In this document: positions 8,274 through 16,729 of the stretch, one piece after another
How positions within the stretch are numbered: position 1 is the stretch's first letter
Layout of the letters: each line of letters opens with the position of its first letter
DNA from: an uncultured Acetatifactor sp.
Lineage (GTDB): Bacteria; Bacillota; Clostridia; Lachnospirales; Lachnospiraceae
Length of the DNA: 64,000 nucleotides
Direction of reading: 5' to 3'
Assembly (NCBI GenBank): GCA_934426825.1
Contig: CAKRYI010000001.1
Location: 248,001-312,000, forward strand
Notes under the pieces: generated by a model
The model's database searches: none
What the model was told of the DNA's origin: nothing
What the model saw: the letters and a program-made list of their open reading frames with translations, nothing else
Position numbers and translations under genes: made by a program

Positions 8274-8606
8274 ATGGCAAAGAACAATGATGTAAATGAT
8301 GAAGAAATGACCGTAGAGTTGGAATTGGAGGATGGAACCACCGTTAATTGCGCGATTGTTACCATTCTGACCGTGGATAGCAAGGACTATATCGCATTAC
8401 TGCCCATAAATGATGAGGGTGAAAACGAGGACGGCGAGGTATGGTTCTACCGTTACCACGAGAATCCGGATGACCCGAACGAGGAGCCGGAACTGGATTA
8501 CATTGATGACGATGATGAATATGAAAGAGTTGCAGATGCTTTTGACGAATACTTAGACACCTGTGAATTCGACGAAATCATTGACGACATTGATATTAAA
8601 GACTGA
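8274..8606 (+). CDS. DUF1292 family acidic protein
   Basis: Small acidic protein of 110 residues with the DUF1292 core (MTVELELEDGTTVNC, DYIALLPI, EVWFYRY) and a very acidic C-terminal tail (about residues 60-110). The ATG at 8274 follows AAAGGAGA by 5 nt; an upstream in-frame ATG at 8187 lacks a ribosome site and lies within the promoter. The function of DUF1292 proteins is not established. The last 109 nt overlap the 3' end of the convergent helicase gene. Confidence 0.85.
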   Translation: MAKNNDVNDEEMTVELELEDGTTVNCAIVTILTVDSKDYIALLPINDEGENEDGEVWFYRYHENPDDPNEEPELDYIDDDDEYERVADAFDEYLDTCEFDEIIDDIDIKD

Positions 8607-10510
8607 TTCTGCAAAAGCGGATTTAAAAATCTGGAAGGAAGTCTGGGGCGTTTTTCTGTGCCGGTAAGGTAGAGAAGCTCCAGACTTTTTTTCGCCCTGG
8701 TCATTGCCACGAAAAACAGCCTTCTCTCCTCCTCACAGGTTTCCGCATCCGGCAGACTGCCGTGGGGAAATACCTTTTCATTACAGTCCGGTATATATAC
8801 GATGTCATACTCCAGTCCCTTAGACGCATGAACCGTCATCAGGAAAATGTTATCCCCGGATTCCTGTTTGGGAGTTTCCCTGTTCCCTTCCTTTTGCGCC
8901 TTAATCCAGTCCTCCGTATTATTATAAAAAGCGGCGTCCTCCGCCACAAAATCAAGCACCTCCTGCCATTCCTTAAGCCTGTCGGAATCTTTCCCCGCCT
9001 TTTTACTCACATATGCGTCATAACCTATCGCTTTACGGATATACTGTACCGCCGCATAGGGCGCATTTAAGCGGCTTAAATACTGCATCTGTTTCTCCCA
9101 TCGCACCGTATCTGCAATTACCTTTTCTGCGTATTTTCCACCTGTCTGACTGCGGTAATATCGAAGAATATTCTGATAACTCCCAGTGCCCTCTCCCACA
9201 GCCTCCCTGCTGATATATCTGGAAGGTTTGTTCATGACCTGCAGAAAATCCGCTCTGCTCCCCTGATTATTCGAAAGCCGGATATAGGCAAGAATGTCCC
9301 GGACAATAAAGTGCTCGTAAATATTTGCTGCCTTTTCCTTCATGCAAAAAGAAATTCCTTCTCTTCTCAGGGAAGCGGCAAATCGCTGCATAGTGAGATT
9401 CGTGCGAAACAGAACGCCGACCGTCTGTTTTTCAGCTTTTCTTTCGTCGCAAAATTCCTGCTTTGTATTTTCACAATGCCTGTGCAGTTCTTTTCTCAAA
9501 TACTTATATTGTTCCTCCGCCTCCTCGAAAGCACACAATTTTACCGTCTCCTGGTTCCACGGCAGTGTCTCCCTCTCCGGTGTTGCTCTTAAATCTTTTG
9601 AAAAACGCTTTGTATTTTCCCCAATCACCCGCATGGATAAATTTACGATTTCCCTGCGGCTCCGGTAATTGATATTCAGGCATATTTTCTCTGCATGATA
9701 ATCCTCGACAAACTGCATGAGGCAGCCCGGATTTGCGCCCCTGAATCCATAGACGGACTGGTCATCATCTCCCACTGCAAACACATTGCCGCCGGAACCG
9801 GAAAGATGCCGCACCACCTTGTATTGCATGGGGGAAATATCCTGAAATTCATCCATTAAAATATGGGAAAACCGGTTCTGCCAATACAGCCGAATCTTTG
9901 GGTCTTTTTCCAATAATCTGCCGCACTCATAGACCATATCATCAAAATCAAGCATCCCGCACGCGGTTCTTGCCCTCTCATATTCATAAAAAATGTCATC
10001 AAAGCAGGAACGCCACTGCTCCTCTGTCTTTTGCACTGCCGCCTCTTTGTCCCCGGTATTTTTATAATAGCTGACAGCCGCTATTAAGCATCCGGCCTCC
10101 TCCGGCAAATTTTCCTGTCTGTCCGGCAGTTCGTCCTTGGAAATCCGTTGTCTCATAAGGGGCAATAAGATATTCTTTTTTTGATTATAAGAAATCAGCC
10201 TCGGAAGTTTTGTATAATGGGATTCTTTTAAAATGGTATAGAAAATGGAATGAAATGTTCCGAACGGAACGGGATATATCGTATCGGAAAGCTGTCGGAA
10301 ACGGCTCTGCATGGATAAAGCCGCATCTTTGGTAAAGGTTACAACGAGAATTTTCTCCGGCGGTATTTTCTTTTTCTCTATCAGATAAAAAATCCGCTGG
10401 GTGATGGTGTAGGTTTTGCCGGAGCCGGGACCCGCCAATACCAAAAGCGGGCCCTCTCCGTGTGTCACAGCCTTGCGCTGTGCTTCGTTCAAACTGTCTA
10501 AATTAAGCAT
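8498..10510 (-). CDS. UvrD/Rep-family superfamily 1 DNA helicase
   Basis: ATP-dependent 3'-5' helicase of 670 residues, shorter than typical PcrA/UvrD (about 720-750). The N-terminus has NEAQRKAV (Q-motif) and Walker A AGPGSGKT (about 26-33). Motif Ia VVTFTKDAA, Walker B MDEFQD, motif III VGDDDQSVYGFRGA, motif IV NYR, motif V VHASKGLEYD and motif VI VAMTRAKK follow. The ATG at 10510 overlaps the gltX stop by 8 nt. The last 36 residues are Ser/Met/Leu low-complexity sequence encoded antisense to DUF1292 and are unlikely to belong to the ancestral fold. A role in repair or conflict resolution is inferred. Confidence 0.9.
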   Translation of the reverse strand: MLNLDSLNEAQRKAVTHGEGPLLVLAGPGSGKTYTITQRIFYLIEKKKIPPEKILVVTFTKDAALSMQSRFRQLSDTIYPVPFGTFHSIFYTILKESHYTKLPRLISYNQKKNILLPLMRQRISKDELPDRQENLPEEAGCLIAAVSYYKNTGDKEAAVQKTEEQWRSCFDDIFYEYERARTACGMLDFDDMVYECGRLLEKDPKIRLYWQNRFSHILMDEFQDISPMQYKVVRHLSGSGGNVFAVGDDDQSVYGFRGANPGCLMQFVEDYHAEKICLNINYRSRREIVNLSMRVIGENTKRFSKDLRATPERETLPWNQETVKLCAFEEAEEQYKYLRKELHRHCENTKQEFCDERKAEKQTVGVLFRTNLTMQRFAASLRREGISFCMKEKAANIYEHFIVRDILAYIRLSNNQGSRADFLQVMNKPSRYISREAVGEGTGSYQNILRYYRSQTGGKYAEKVIADTVRWEKQMQYLSRLNAPYAAVQYIRKAIGYDAYVSKKAGKDSDRLKEWQEVLDFVAEDAAFYNNTEDWIKAQKEGNRETPKQESGDNIFLMTVHASKGLEYDIVYIPDCNEKVFPHGSLPDAETCEEERRLFFVAMTRAKKSLELLYLTGTEKRPRLPSRFLNPLLQNQSLISMSSMISSNSQVSKYSSKASATLSYSSSSSM
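8638..8692 (+). terminator. Terminator of the DUF1292 gene, inside the convergent helicase gene
   Basis: AAGTCTGG pairs with CCAGACTT and seven T residues end the element. It begins about 30 nt after the DUF1292 stop but lies within coding sequence of the helicase on the other strand. Confidence 0.5.
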
Positions 10511-11960
10511 TCTGTAATTTTTCGATTCCTTTGCGGATTCTCTGCAAAGATTCTTCCTTGCCGAGAACTTCCATAATCTCCGTCGCACCGGCAGGTGTCA
10601 TCTGCTTGCCGGAAACAGCGGTACGGATGGGCCACATCACATAACCGTTCTTACAGCCCTTCACCTCCACATATTTTACAAGAGTCTGATACAGCCCATC
10701 ATTACTGTAATCCTCCTGCTTTTCCAGAATCGGCAGTACCTCCGTGAGAACCTCCAAAGACGTCTCTGTGTTGGTCTTCATCTTCTTGTGAGTGTACATT
10801 GCCACATCATATTCCGGCAGTTCTTCAAAGAAATCCACATGGTCTGCAATGTCCGGGAATACCTCAATACGGGTCTTTACCATTGCCGCAATCTTTTTCA
10901 GATCCAAATCCTTTTTAATAACCGCTTTCAGATAAGGCTCTGCCGTTTCGTAAAAAGTATCAAAATCCATTGCCTTTAAGTATTCGCCATTCATCCAGCG
11001 CAGTTTTACAATGTCAAACACAGCGGGGGACTTGCTGATTCTGTGGTAATCAAATTCCTTAATCAGTTCATCTAAAGAGAAAATTTCCCGGTTGTCCTCC
11101 GGACTCCAGCCAAGTAGAGCCACATAGTTTACAATAGCTTCGGAAACAAAGCCCTGTTCAATCAAATCCTCAAAGGAGGCATGTCCGCTTCTCTTGGACA
11201 GCTTTTTATGGTTCTCATCCGTTATCAGCGGCAGATGAATGTAAACGGGTACCTGCCAGCCGAAAGCATCATACAGTCGCACATATTTCGGTGAGGAAGA
11301 AAGATACTCGTTTCCTCTCACCACATGCGTGATATTCATGGTATGGTCGTCCACCACGTTTGCGAAATTGTAGGTGGGATAACCGTCGGATTTAATCAGA
11401 ATCATATCGTCTAACTCAGAGTTATTCACGGTAATGTCTCCGTACAACTCGTCGTGGAACGTGGTAGTTCCCTCGTTGGGAATGTTCTGACGAATGACAA
11501 AGGGCTTTCCTGCAGCTAAGTTTGCCTCCACTTCCTCCTTGGAAAGAGACAGACAGTGCTTGTCATAAATCATAATCTCTTTGCCGTCCACAACCTCTGT
11601 TTTCAGGGAAGCAAGTCTTTCCTTATCGCAGAAACAATAATACGCCTCGCCTTTTTCAATCAGTTCCTTGGCATATTTCATGTAGATACCGGTTTTCATT
11701 CTCTCGCTTTGCACATACGGACCGTATCCGCCGTCCTTGTCCGGTCCCTCATCATGAACCAGTCCGGTCTTTTCCAATGTACGGTAAATAATCTCCGTAG
11801 CGCCTTCCACGTAACGCTCCTGATCCGTATCCTCAATACGGAGCATAAAATCTCCGCCGGCGTGCTTTGCAATCAAAAACTCATACAGTGCGGAACGCAG
11901 GTTTCCTACGTGCATTTTTCCGGTAGGGCTCGGTGCGTACCGTGTTCTAATCTTTGTCAT
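10503..11960 (-). CDS. gltX: Glutamyl-tRNA synthetase
   Basis: Charges tRNA-Glu with glutamate; class I synthetase of 485 residues. The HIGH-type signature appears as RYAPSPTGKMHVGNLRSAL (about 5-23) and the KMSKS loop as KLSKRSG (about 245). The C-terminal helical anticodon-binding domain is present. The ATG at 11960 is preceded by GAGGGA; an upstream in-frame ATG at 11978 is less well placed. The downstream helicase gene overlaps by 8 nt. Confidence 0.95.
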   Translation of the reverse strand: MTKIRTRYAPSPTGKMHVGNLRSALYEFLIAKHAGGDFMLRIEDTDQERYVEGATEIIYRTLEKTGLVHDEGPDKDGGYGPYVQSERMKTGIYMKYAKELIEKGEAYYCFCDKERLASLKTEVVDGKEIMIYDKHCLSLSKEEVEANLAAGKPFVIRQNIPNEGTTTFHDELYGDITVNNSELDDMILIKSDGYPTYNFANVVDDHTMNITHVVRGNEYLSSSPKYVRLYDAFGWQVPVYIHLPLITDENHKKLSKRSGHASFEDLIEQGFVSEAIVNYVALLGWSPEDNREIFSLDELIKEFDYHRISKSPAVFDIVKLRWMNGEYLKAMDFDTFYETAEPYLKAVIKKDLDLKKIAAMVKTRIEVFPDIADHVDFFEELPEYDVAMYTHKKMKTNTETSLEVLTEVLPILEKQEDYSNDGLYQTLVKYVEVKGCKNGYVMWPIRTAVSGKQMTPAGATEIMEVLGKEESLQRIRKGIEKLQNA

Positions 11961-12016
11961 ATTATCCCTCATTTCCAAAAAATATTTTTATCCGTATATA
12001 TGCGGTTTAAATACAA

Positions 12017-13531
12017 TTAATCGAAATTCTGGCCGACTCCCTCGTCGGGAACTTCCTTCTCGGCAGTGTGTTTGAATTTATCCAGTTCTTTTGCAGCCTG
12101 TGCAACCGCAATGTTGGTTCCGGCTCCCGCAACACAGCCGCCGGGACATGCCATACCCTCTATCAGACAGCCGTTCATCTTTCCGGCTTTCGCAAGAAGC
12201 AATATTTTCTTACACTCGGTAAGGCTCTCTGCATGCTCTATATGCACATCCGTACCCGGATAGTATTTCTCAATGCAGTCCTGAATGGCATGTGCCACAC
12301 CGCCTGCCACACCGTAGCCACGTCCTGCCGCGGTAGCGTCCTTCATTTCGTCCATTGCCTTGATTTCGTCCAAAAGAATTTCCTTCGCCTCGAACATTCC
12401 GGTAAGTTCTTCAAAGGTAATAACGAAATCCACATCGGAACGCACGCTTCTTCTGCTCGCCTCAAGTTTTTTGGACGCGCAGGGTCCGATAAATACCACC
12501 GATGCTTCGGGGTGCTCTTTCTTGATAACACGGGCGGTTGCCACCATGGGGGTCAGCTCGTTGCTGATTTTATCAATGGTCTCCGGGAAAAGATTCTTTG
12601 CCATCACAGACCATGACGGACAGCAGGAGGTCAGTGCAAATGCCTGTTTTCCGCTTGCCACTTCTTTTACATACTGCTCCGCTTCCGCCATACATCCCAT
12701 ATCGGCGCCGATTGCCGTCTCGTAAACATCTGCAAAACCCAGTTCTTTCAATGCGGTTTTAAACATATCCGGCGTTACCTTGGGACCGAACTGTCCCACA
12801 AAGGAAGGTGCCACCTGTGCAATAATTGTTCTGCCGGACTGCATTGCACGAATCAACTGGAATATCTGGGACTTGTCCGCAATGGCTCCAAACGGGCAGC
12901 TTACCATACACTGTCCGCAGGATACACACATATCATTGTCAATGACCGCTCTGCCCACCTTGTCGGACTTGATGGCATTTACACCGCAGGCAGTCTTACA
13001 AGGTCTTTCTTTATGACAAATAGCGTCATAGGGGCAGACGCTCTTACATTTTCCGCATTTAATACATTTTTCCTGATCAATCACGGATTTACCGTGCTTC
13101 ATGGAAATTGCGCCCTTGGGGCAGACGCTTTGACAAGGGTGCGCCACACATCCCATACAGGAGCTTGTAACCTCATATCGGTTTTCCGGGCAGGCATTAC
13201 ATGCGGAAGGAATAACCTGCATCAGAGGGGGCTCATAATATTTCTCATCAATATTACTCTCCTCCAACCCCTGTGTCAAATGACCGGGATGGTCTCTGTT
13301 CTCCGGTCTGAGGCTCATGCCCATTGCAAGACGGATGCGTTCACGAATGATTGCACGGTCTCGGTATACGCTCTCCCAGAATTCAGACTCTTCATAATCC
13401 ACAATCTTATAAGGGAGCGCTTCCATATCATCTTTCAAATTCTTGGAATTGTATGCTAAATTCGCAACTTCCTTAAAAACTCTTCGTCTGCACTGTCTGA
13501 CCGGTGTATCAATGCCTCTCATGCTACTCAT
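12017..13531 (-). CDS. [FeFe]-hydrogenase, group B-like monomeric enzyme
   Basis: Ferredoxin-linked hydrogenase, 504 residues. The N-terminal half carries Cys-rich motifs for several [4Fe-4S] clusters: CMGCVAHPCQSVCP, CIKCGKCKSVCP, PCKTAC and CVSCGQCMVSCP. The H-cluster domain has L1 TSCCPSW, L2 IGPCASKKLEA and L3 GMACPGGCVAGAG. L2 begins GPC rather than the MPC of classical group A enzymes, which fits group B. Maturases HydEFG are not in the window. A likely promoter and a Rex-like site lie upstream, suggesting repression when NADH is low relative to NAD+. Physiological direction (H2 evolution or sensing) cannot be read from sequence. Confidence 0.88.
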   Translation of the reverse strand: MSSMRGIDTPVRQCRRRVFKEVANLAYNSKNLKDDMEALPYKIVDYEESEFWESVYRDRAIIRERIRLAMGMSLRPENRDHPGHLTQGLEESNIDEKYYEPPLMQVIPSACNACPENRYEVTSSCMGCVAHPCQSVCPKGAISMKHGKSVIDQEKCIKCGKCKSVCPYDAICHKERPCKTACGVNAIKSDKVGRAVIDNDMCVSCGQCMVSCPFGAIADKSQIFQLIRAMQSGRTIIAQVAPSFVGQFGPKVTPDMFKTALKELGFADVYETAIGADMGCMAEAEQYVKEVASGKQAFALTSCCPSWSVMAKNLFPETIDKISNELTPMVATARVIKKEHPEASVVFIGPCASKKLEASRRSVRSDVDFVITFEELTGMFEAKEILLDEIKAMDEMKDATAAGRGYGVAGGVAHAIQDCIEKYYPGTDVHIEHAESLTECKKILLLAKAGKMNGCLIEGMACPGGCVAGAGTNIAVAQAAKELDKFKHTAEKEVPDEGVGQNFD

Positions 13532-13584
13532 ATTATTATCAGCCTTTCATGATTCTAATGGTTGTTTAATCGTTGTCTTAATGT

Positions 13585-13602
13585 TTGATATTTTTTTAAC
13601 AC
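13585..13602. promoter_or_regulatory. Candidate Rex operator downstream of the hydrogenase promoter
   Basis: TTGATAT-TTTT-TTAACAC matches the clostridial Rex consensus TTGTTAA-N4-TTAACAA at 11 of 14 fixed positions by my count. It lies about 12-29 nt downstream of the likely -10 box of the hydrogenase gene. A rex gene is at 52056-52700 in the same window. Assignment is by consensus only. Confidence 0.5.
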
Positions 13603-13614
13603 GAAACTATCTCC

Positions 13615-13643
13615 ATTAAATCACATCACTGCTATAAAATCAA
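13615..13643 (-). promoter_or_regulatory. Probable promoter of the hydrogenase gene
   Basis: Minus-strand TTGATT (13638-13643), a 17-nt spacer and TTTAAT (13615-13620). The boxes are less close to consensus than others in the window. Confidence 0.5.
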
Positions 13644-13651
13644 GTGCAAAG

Positions 13652-15676
13652 TTAGCCCAAAAGCAGACTTCCCACCTGAAAAACCAGTGTTGCCACGCTC
13701 CATGCCAGCAGCAACTGAAACGCTATCATTTTCAGGGTAAAAAGTCTGGAACCGCTTTCCTTTTTTATGGTTGCAACGGTAGCCACACAGGGAACATATA
13801 ACAGGCAAAACAGCATGAGACAATAAGCATTCAATGCACCGAATTCCGGATTGATTGCCTGCACGTTCGCCACAATATCAGCCATTCCCGCTGCAGAATT
13901 GGCATTCGCCACACCGAACAGCACGGAAAAGCTCGAAACCACCACTTCTTTCGCCGAAATACCGGACAATAGTGCCACTCCTATCTGCCACATACCAAGT
14001 CCCGCAGGTTTTAATACCGGAACAAGTAATCGTCCGATAACCGCGCCAAAACTGTCTGCCGGATTTTCCACCATACCGGTTACTCCGAAATTCAGAATAA
14101 ACCAAATGACAATGGAGGCAATAAAAATGGTCGTACCCGCCTTGGAAAGGTAATCTTTTAATTTATTCCATACATAAATCCGAATGGTTCTCGCATTGGG
14201 GCGTTTATATTCCGGAAGCTCAATTAAAAGGGAATCATTAATTCTGCCTTTTTCCAGACGGTTTGCCACAAGAGCGGTAACAATGGCGATAACCATACCC
14301 ACAAGGTACATGGAAAATGCCGCCAAAGCAGCATACTTTTTAAAGAACATTTCCGAGAAAAGCACATAAATCGGAAGTCTTGCCGAACAGGACATAAAGG
14401 GGGTAATCATCATGGTTTTGCGTCTGTCATGTTCTGTTTCCAGTGCTCTTGTAGCCATGATTGCCGGAACCGTACAGCCGAATCCGAGAATCATGGGGAG
14501 AAATGCTTTGCCGGAAAGCCCCACCTTACCCATTACGGAATCCATTACATAGGCAACCCTTGCCATATAACCGCTGTCCTCCAGTACGGCAAGCGCCAGA
14601 AAGAGGATAAAAATATTAGGTATAAACGTGAGAATTCCTCCCACTCCCGCTATGATTCCGTCCACAATCAGAGACTCCAGCCAGCCGTGTACGCCGATTC
14701 CGGTAAGTAACGCCGCCGTTTCCTCTGAAATCCATGCAAGCACCTGTTCAAAAACACCTTTTAACGCATCTCCCACCGTAAAAGTAAGGAAAAATACAAG
14801 GCACATGATAAACAAAAACATGGGAATTCCCCACACCGGATGCGTCAGTACCCGGTCAATTTTATCCGTGGACGCCGCTTTTTTATTTTTATGAAAAAGA
14901 CATTCCTGTACAATTTTCTCGATATAACGGTACTTACACTGGATAATTTCTTTTTCATAACTCCTGTCCACCACGTTGGTTGTACTGATGGGGTGTTCTT
15001 CCTTGACTTCCTCGTCATCCTCCAGTAATTTAATGGCATGCCAGCGCACGGAAGAATGGGTTGGGTAATGAGCCTGCATCATCACAGACAGCTTGGCAAT
15101 TTTATCCTCAATCACCTCAGGATAATCCAGTATGTATTCGTCCATTCCCTCTTCATAATGATGAATTACCGCATGTAACAGAATGTCCAATCCGGTTCTC
15201 TTTGCGGCAGAAACCGGCACTACCGGTATGTTTCCCAGCATTTCGGGCAAACGGTGCAAATCGATCTCCATTCCCCGTTCTTTCACAATATCCATCATAT
15301 TCAGAGCCAGTACGATGGGTTTTCCCAGTTCGAGAAGCTGGAGTGTCAAATAGAGATTTCTCTCAAGAGAAGAGGCATCCACAATATTGATAATCACATC
15401 AATATCGTCATCCATGACGCACTTTCTCGTCACCTTTTCCTCTATCGTGTAACAGGTCAGGGAATAAATACCCGGAGTATCTATAAGGGTAATGTCAGTT
15501 CCGTCATAGGAAGTCTCACCTTCCACTTTTTCCACAGTTACGCCCGGCCAGTTAGCCACCTTCAGCTTAGCCCCTGTCAGGGCGTTAAACAGCGTGGTCT
15601 TTCCGCAGTTTGGATTGCCGACGCATGCCACATTGATATGCTTGGGTGCTTCTTTTATCTGTTTTTCGTTATTCAT
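13652..15676 (-). CDS. feoB: Ferrous iron transport protein B
   Basis: GTP-dependent Fe(II) importer in the cytoplasmic membrane, 674 residues. The N-terminal G domain has G1 GNPNCGKTT (about 23-31), the switch region around NWPGVTVEK, G3 DTPG and G4 ALNMMD. The C-terminal membrane part contains two Gate-type regions, including GFGCTVPAIMATR. The ATG at 15676 follows GGAGG by 9 nt and overlaps the end of feoA by 8 nt. No feoC is seen. Confidence 0.95.
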   Translation of the reverse strand: MNNEKQIKEAPKHINVACVGNPNCGKTTLFNALTGAKLKVANWPGVTVEKVEGETSYDGTDITLIDTPGIYSLTCYTIEEKVTRKCVMDDDIDVIINIVDASSLERNLYLTLQLLELGKPIVLALNMMDIVKERGMEIDLHRLPEMLGNIPVVPVSAAKRTGLDILLHAVIHHYEEGMDEYILDYPEVIEDKIAKLSVMMQAHYPTHSSVRWHAIKLLEDDEEVKEEHPISTTNVVDRSYEKEIIQCKYRYIEKIVQECLFHKNKKAASTDKIDRVLTHPVWGIPMFLFIMCLVFFLTFTVGDALKGVFEQVLAWISEETAALLTGIGVHGWLESLIVDGIIAGVGGILTFIPNIFILFLALAVLEDSGYMARVAYVMDSVMGKVGLSGKAFLPMILGFGCTVPAIMATRALETEHDRRKTMMITPFMSCSARLPIYVLFSEMFFKKYAALAAFSMYLVGMVIAIVTALVANRLEKGRINDSLLIELPEYKRPNARTIRIYVWNKLKDYLSKAGTTIFIASIVIWFILNFGVTGMVENPADSFGAVIGRLLVPVLKPAGLGMWQIGVALLSGISAKEVVVSSFSVLFGVANANSAAGMADIVANVQAINPEFGALNAYCLMLFCLLYVPCVATVATIKKESGSRLFTLKMIAFQLLLAWSVATLVFQVGSLLLG

Positions 15677-15908
15677 TATCGGCATCCTCCGTCTGATGGA
15701 TTTCAATATTGGATGAGATATGTTTTCCCAGTGCCAGTCTGGTTCCTCTCACCTGTATAATCAGTGCTCCCTTCTTTTTGCGGTTCAGCACCCTTACCGG
15801 AGTCCCGTCATTTAATCCCAACGCCTGAAGCCTTCTGGTGATTGAAGGCTCCACATACAATCCGTCTATACAATAACTGTGGTTCTTTTGTGCTTCATAC
15901 AGCGTCAT
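15669..15908 (-). CDS. feoA: Ferrous iron transport protein A
   Basis: Small SH3-like FeoA protein (79 residues) that supports FeoB. It has RRLQALGLNDGTPVRVLNRKKKG and GTRLALGKHISSNIEI, the usual FeoA core. An in-frame ATG at 15950 lies only a few bases from the predicted transcript start and has no ribosome site, so I chose ATG 15908, which has GGAAGG 14 nt upstream (long spacing). The start remains uncertain. Confidence 0.85.
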   Translation of the reverse strand: MTLYEAQKNHSYCIDGLYVEPSITRRLQALGLNDGTPVRVLNRKKKGALIIQVRGTRLALGKHISSNIEIHQTEDADNE

Positions 15909-15940
15909 AATCTGCCAATAATCCTTCCCGTTGTTGATGT

Positions 15941-15955
15941 TGATAATCATTTACA
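15941..15955. promoter_or_regulatory. Candidate Fur box of feoAB
   Basis: TGATAAT-C-ATTTACA matches the 7-1-7 Fur box TGATAAT-N-ATTATCA at 12 of 14 positions. It overlaps the expected transcription start just downstream of the -10 box, a position suited to iron-dependent repression. Confidence 0.5.
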
Positions 15956-15959
15956 TTCA

Positions 15960-15988
15960 ATTATAATACTGCATATTTACCGAGTCAA
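15960..15988 (-). promoter_or_regulatory. Promoter of feoAB
   Basis: Minus-strand TTGACT (15983-15988), a 17-nt spacer and perfect TATAAT (15960-15965). Confidence 0.8.
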
Positions 15989-16062
15989 CAAAAGAAGGTT
16001 TTCCGGTTCACAGATTTTCACTTCAATATATATGCTCTGAAAATCTAATTCATTGAGAAAAT

Positions 16063-16111
16063 AAAAAAGAAACGGTACAACCCCTTTTACAGAGATATGC
16101 CGTTTCTTTTT
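16063..16111 (-). terminator. Terminator after ppa
   Basis: AAAGAAACGG and CCGTTTCTTT pair around a roughly 24-nt loop and are followed on the minus strand by a T-run. It begins about 20 nt after the ppa stop and ends the proB-ppa transcript. Confidence 0.8.
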
Positions 16112-16131
16112 ATAATAAAATCTTCCTTTGT

Positions 16132-16686
16132 CTACCAGCTCTTGATAAAGGTATTGATGTAATTGTCCAGACACTTTTTAATGACTTCTATCGCCTCGTC
16201 ACGGTTGCCTTTCTCATTGACTGCGGTGGTTTTGTTTTCCAGCGCTTTGTACACCGTGAAGAAATGCTCCATCTCGTCTACCAGGTGCGGCGGCAGTTCG
16301 CTGATGTCATGGTAACAGTTATAGTTCGGGTCGTTAAAGGGAACTGCAATAATTTTCTCATCATTCTTGCCGTTATCCAGCATGGAAATCACACCGATGG
16401 GGTAAGCACGCACCAAAGTCATAGGCTGTACCGGCTCGGAGCATAAAAGCAACACATCCAGCGGGTCACCGTCATCACCGTAAGTACGGGGAATAAATCC
16501 GTAGTTTGCGGGATAATGGGTTGAGGTATGGAGAATCCGGTCCAGAATCAAAAGTCCGGTTTCCTTATCCAGTTCATATTTGTTTTTACTTCCCTTGGAA
16601 ATCTCAATAACACAGATAAAATCCGTAGGTGTCACTCTTCTGGTGTCCATGGTATGCCAAATGCTTCCGTTCACTTCTTTTAACAT
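16132..16686 (-). CDS. ppa: Inorganic pyrophosphatase, family I
   Basis: Hydrolyses pyrophosphate to phosphate in the cytoplasm. The 184-residue length fits bacterial family I enzymes. Conserved elements visible: YELDKETG with the active-site Lys/Glu, HYPANYGFIPRTYGDDGDPLDVLLL with the metal-binding DxDPxD pattern, and the later VPFNDPNY. GAGG lies 8 nt before the ATG. It follows proA by 43 nt and is the last gene before the terminator. Confidence 0.93.
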   Translation of the reverse strand: MLKEVNGSIWHTMDTRRVTPTDFICVIEISKGSKNKYELDKETGLLILDRILHTSTHYPANYGFIPRTYGDDGDPLDVLLLCSEPVQPMTLVRAYPIGVISMLDNGKNDEKIIAVPFNDPNYNCYHDISELPPHLVDEMEHFFTVYKALENKTTAVNEKGNRDEAIEVIKKCLDNYINTFIKSW

Positions 16687-16729
16687 AATCTGCCTCTTTT
16701 CCGCGTAAACACGCTATTTTTCGGTATTA

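Noticed and set aside
12000..12016. Small hairpin between the hydrogenase gene and gltX as terminator
   Set aside because: The stem is only three to four base pairs of CCG/CGG, too weak to call.
12068..12616. 182-codon open frame on the plus strand in the hydrogenase gene
   Set aside because: Antisense to conserved H-cluster sequence; no start signal.
15977..16174. 65-codon open frame after ppa
   Set aside because: It overlaps the ppa end and the ppa terminator hairpin and has no family resemblance.
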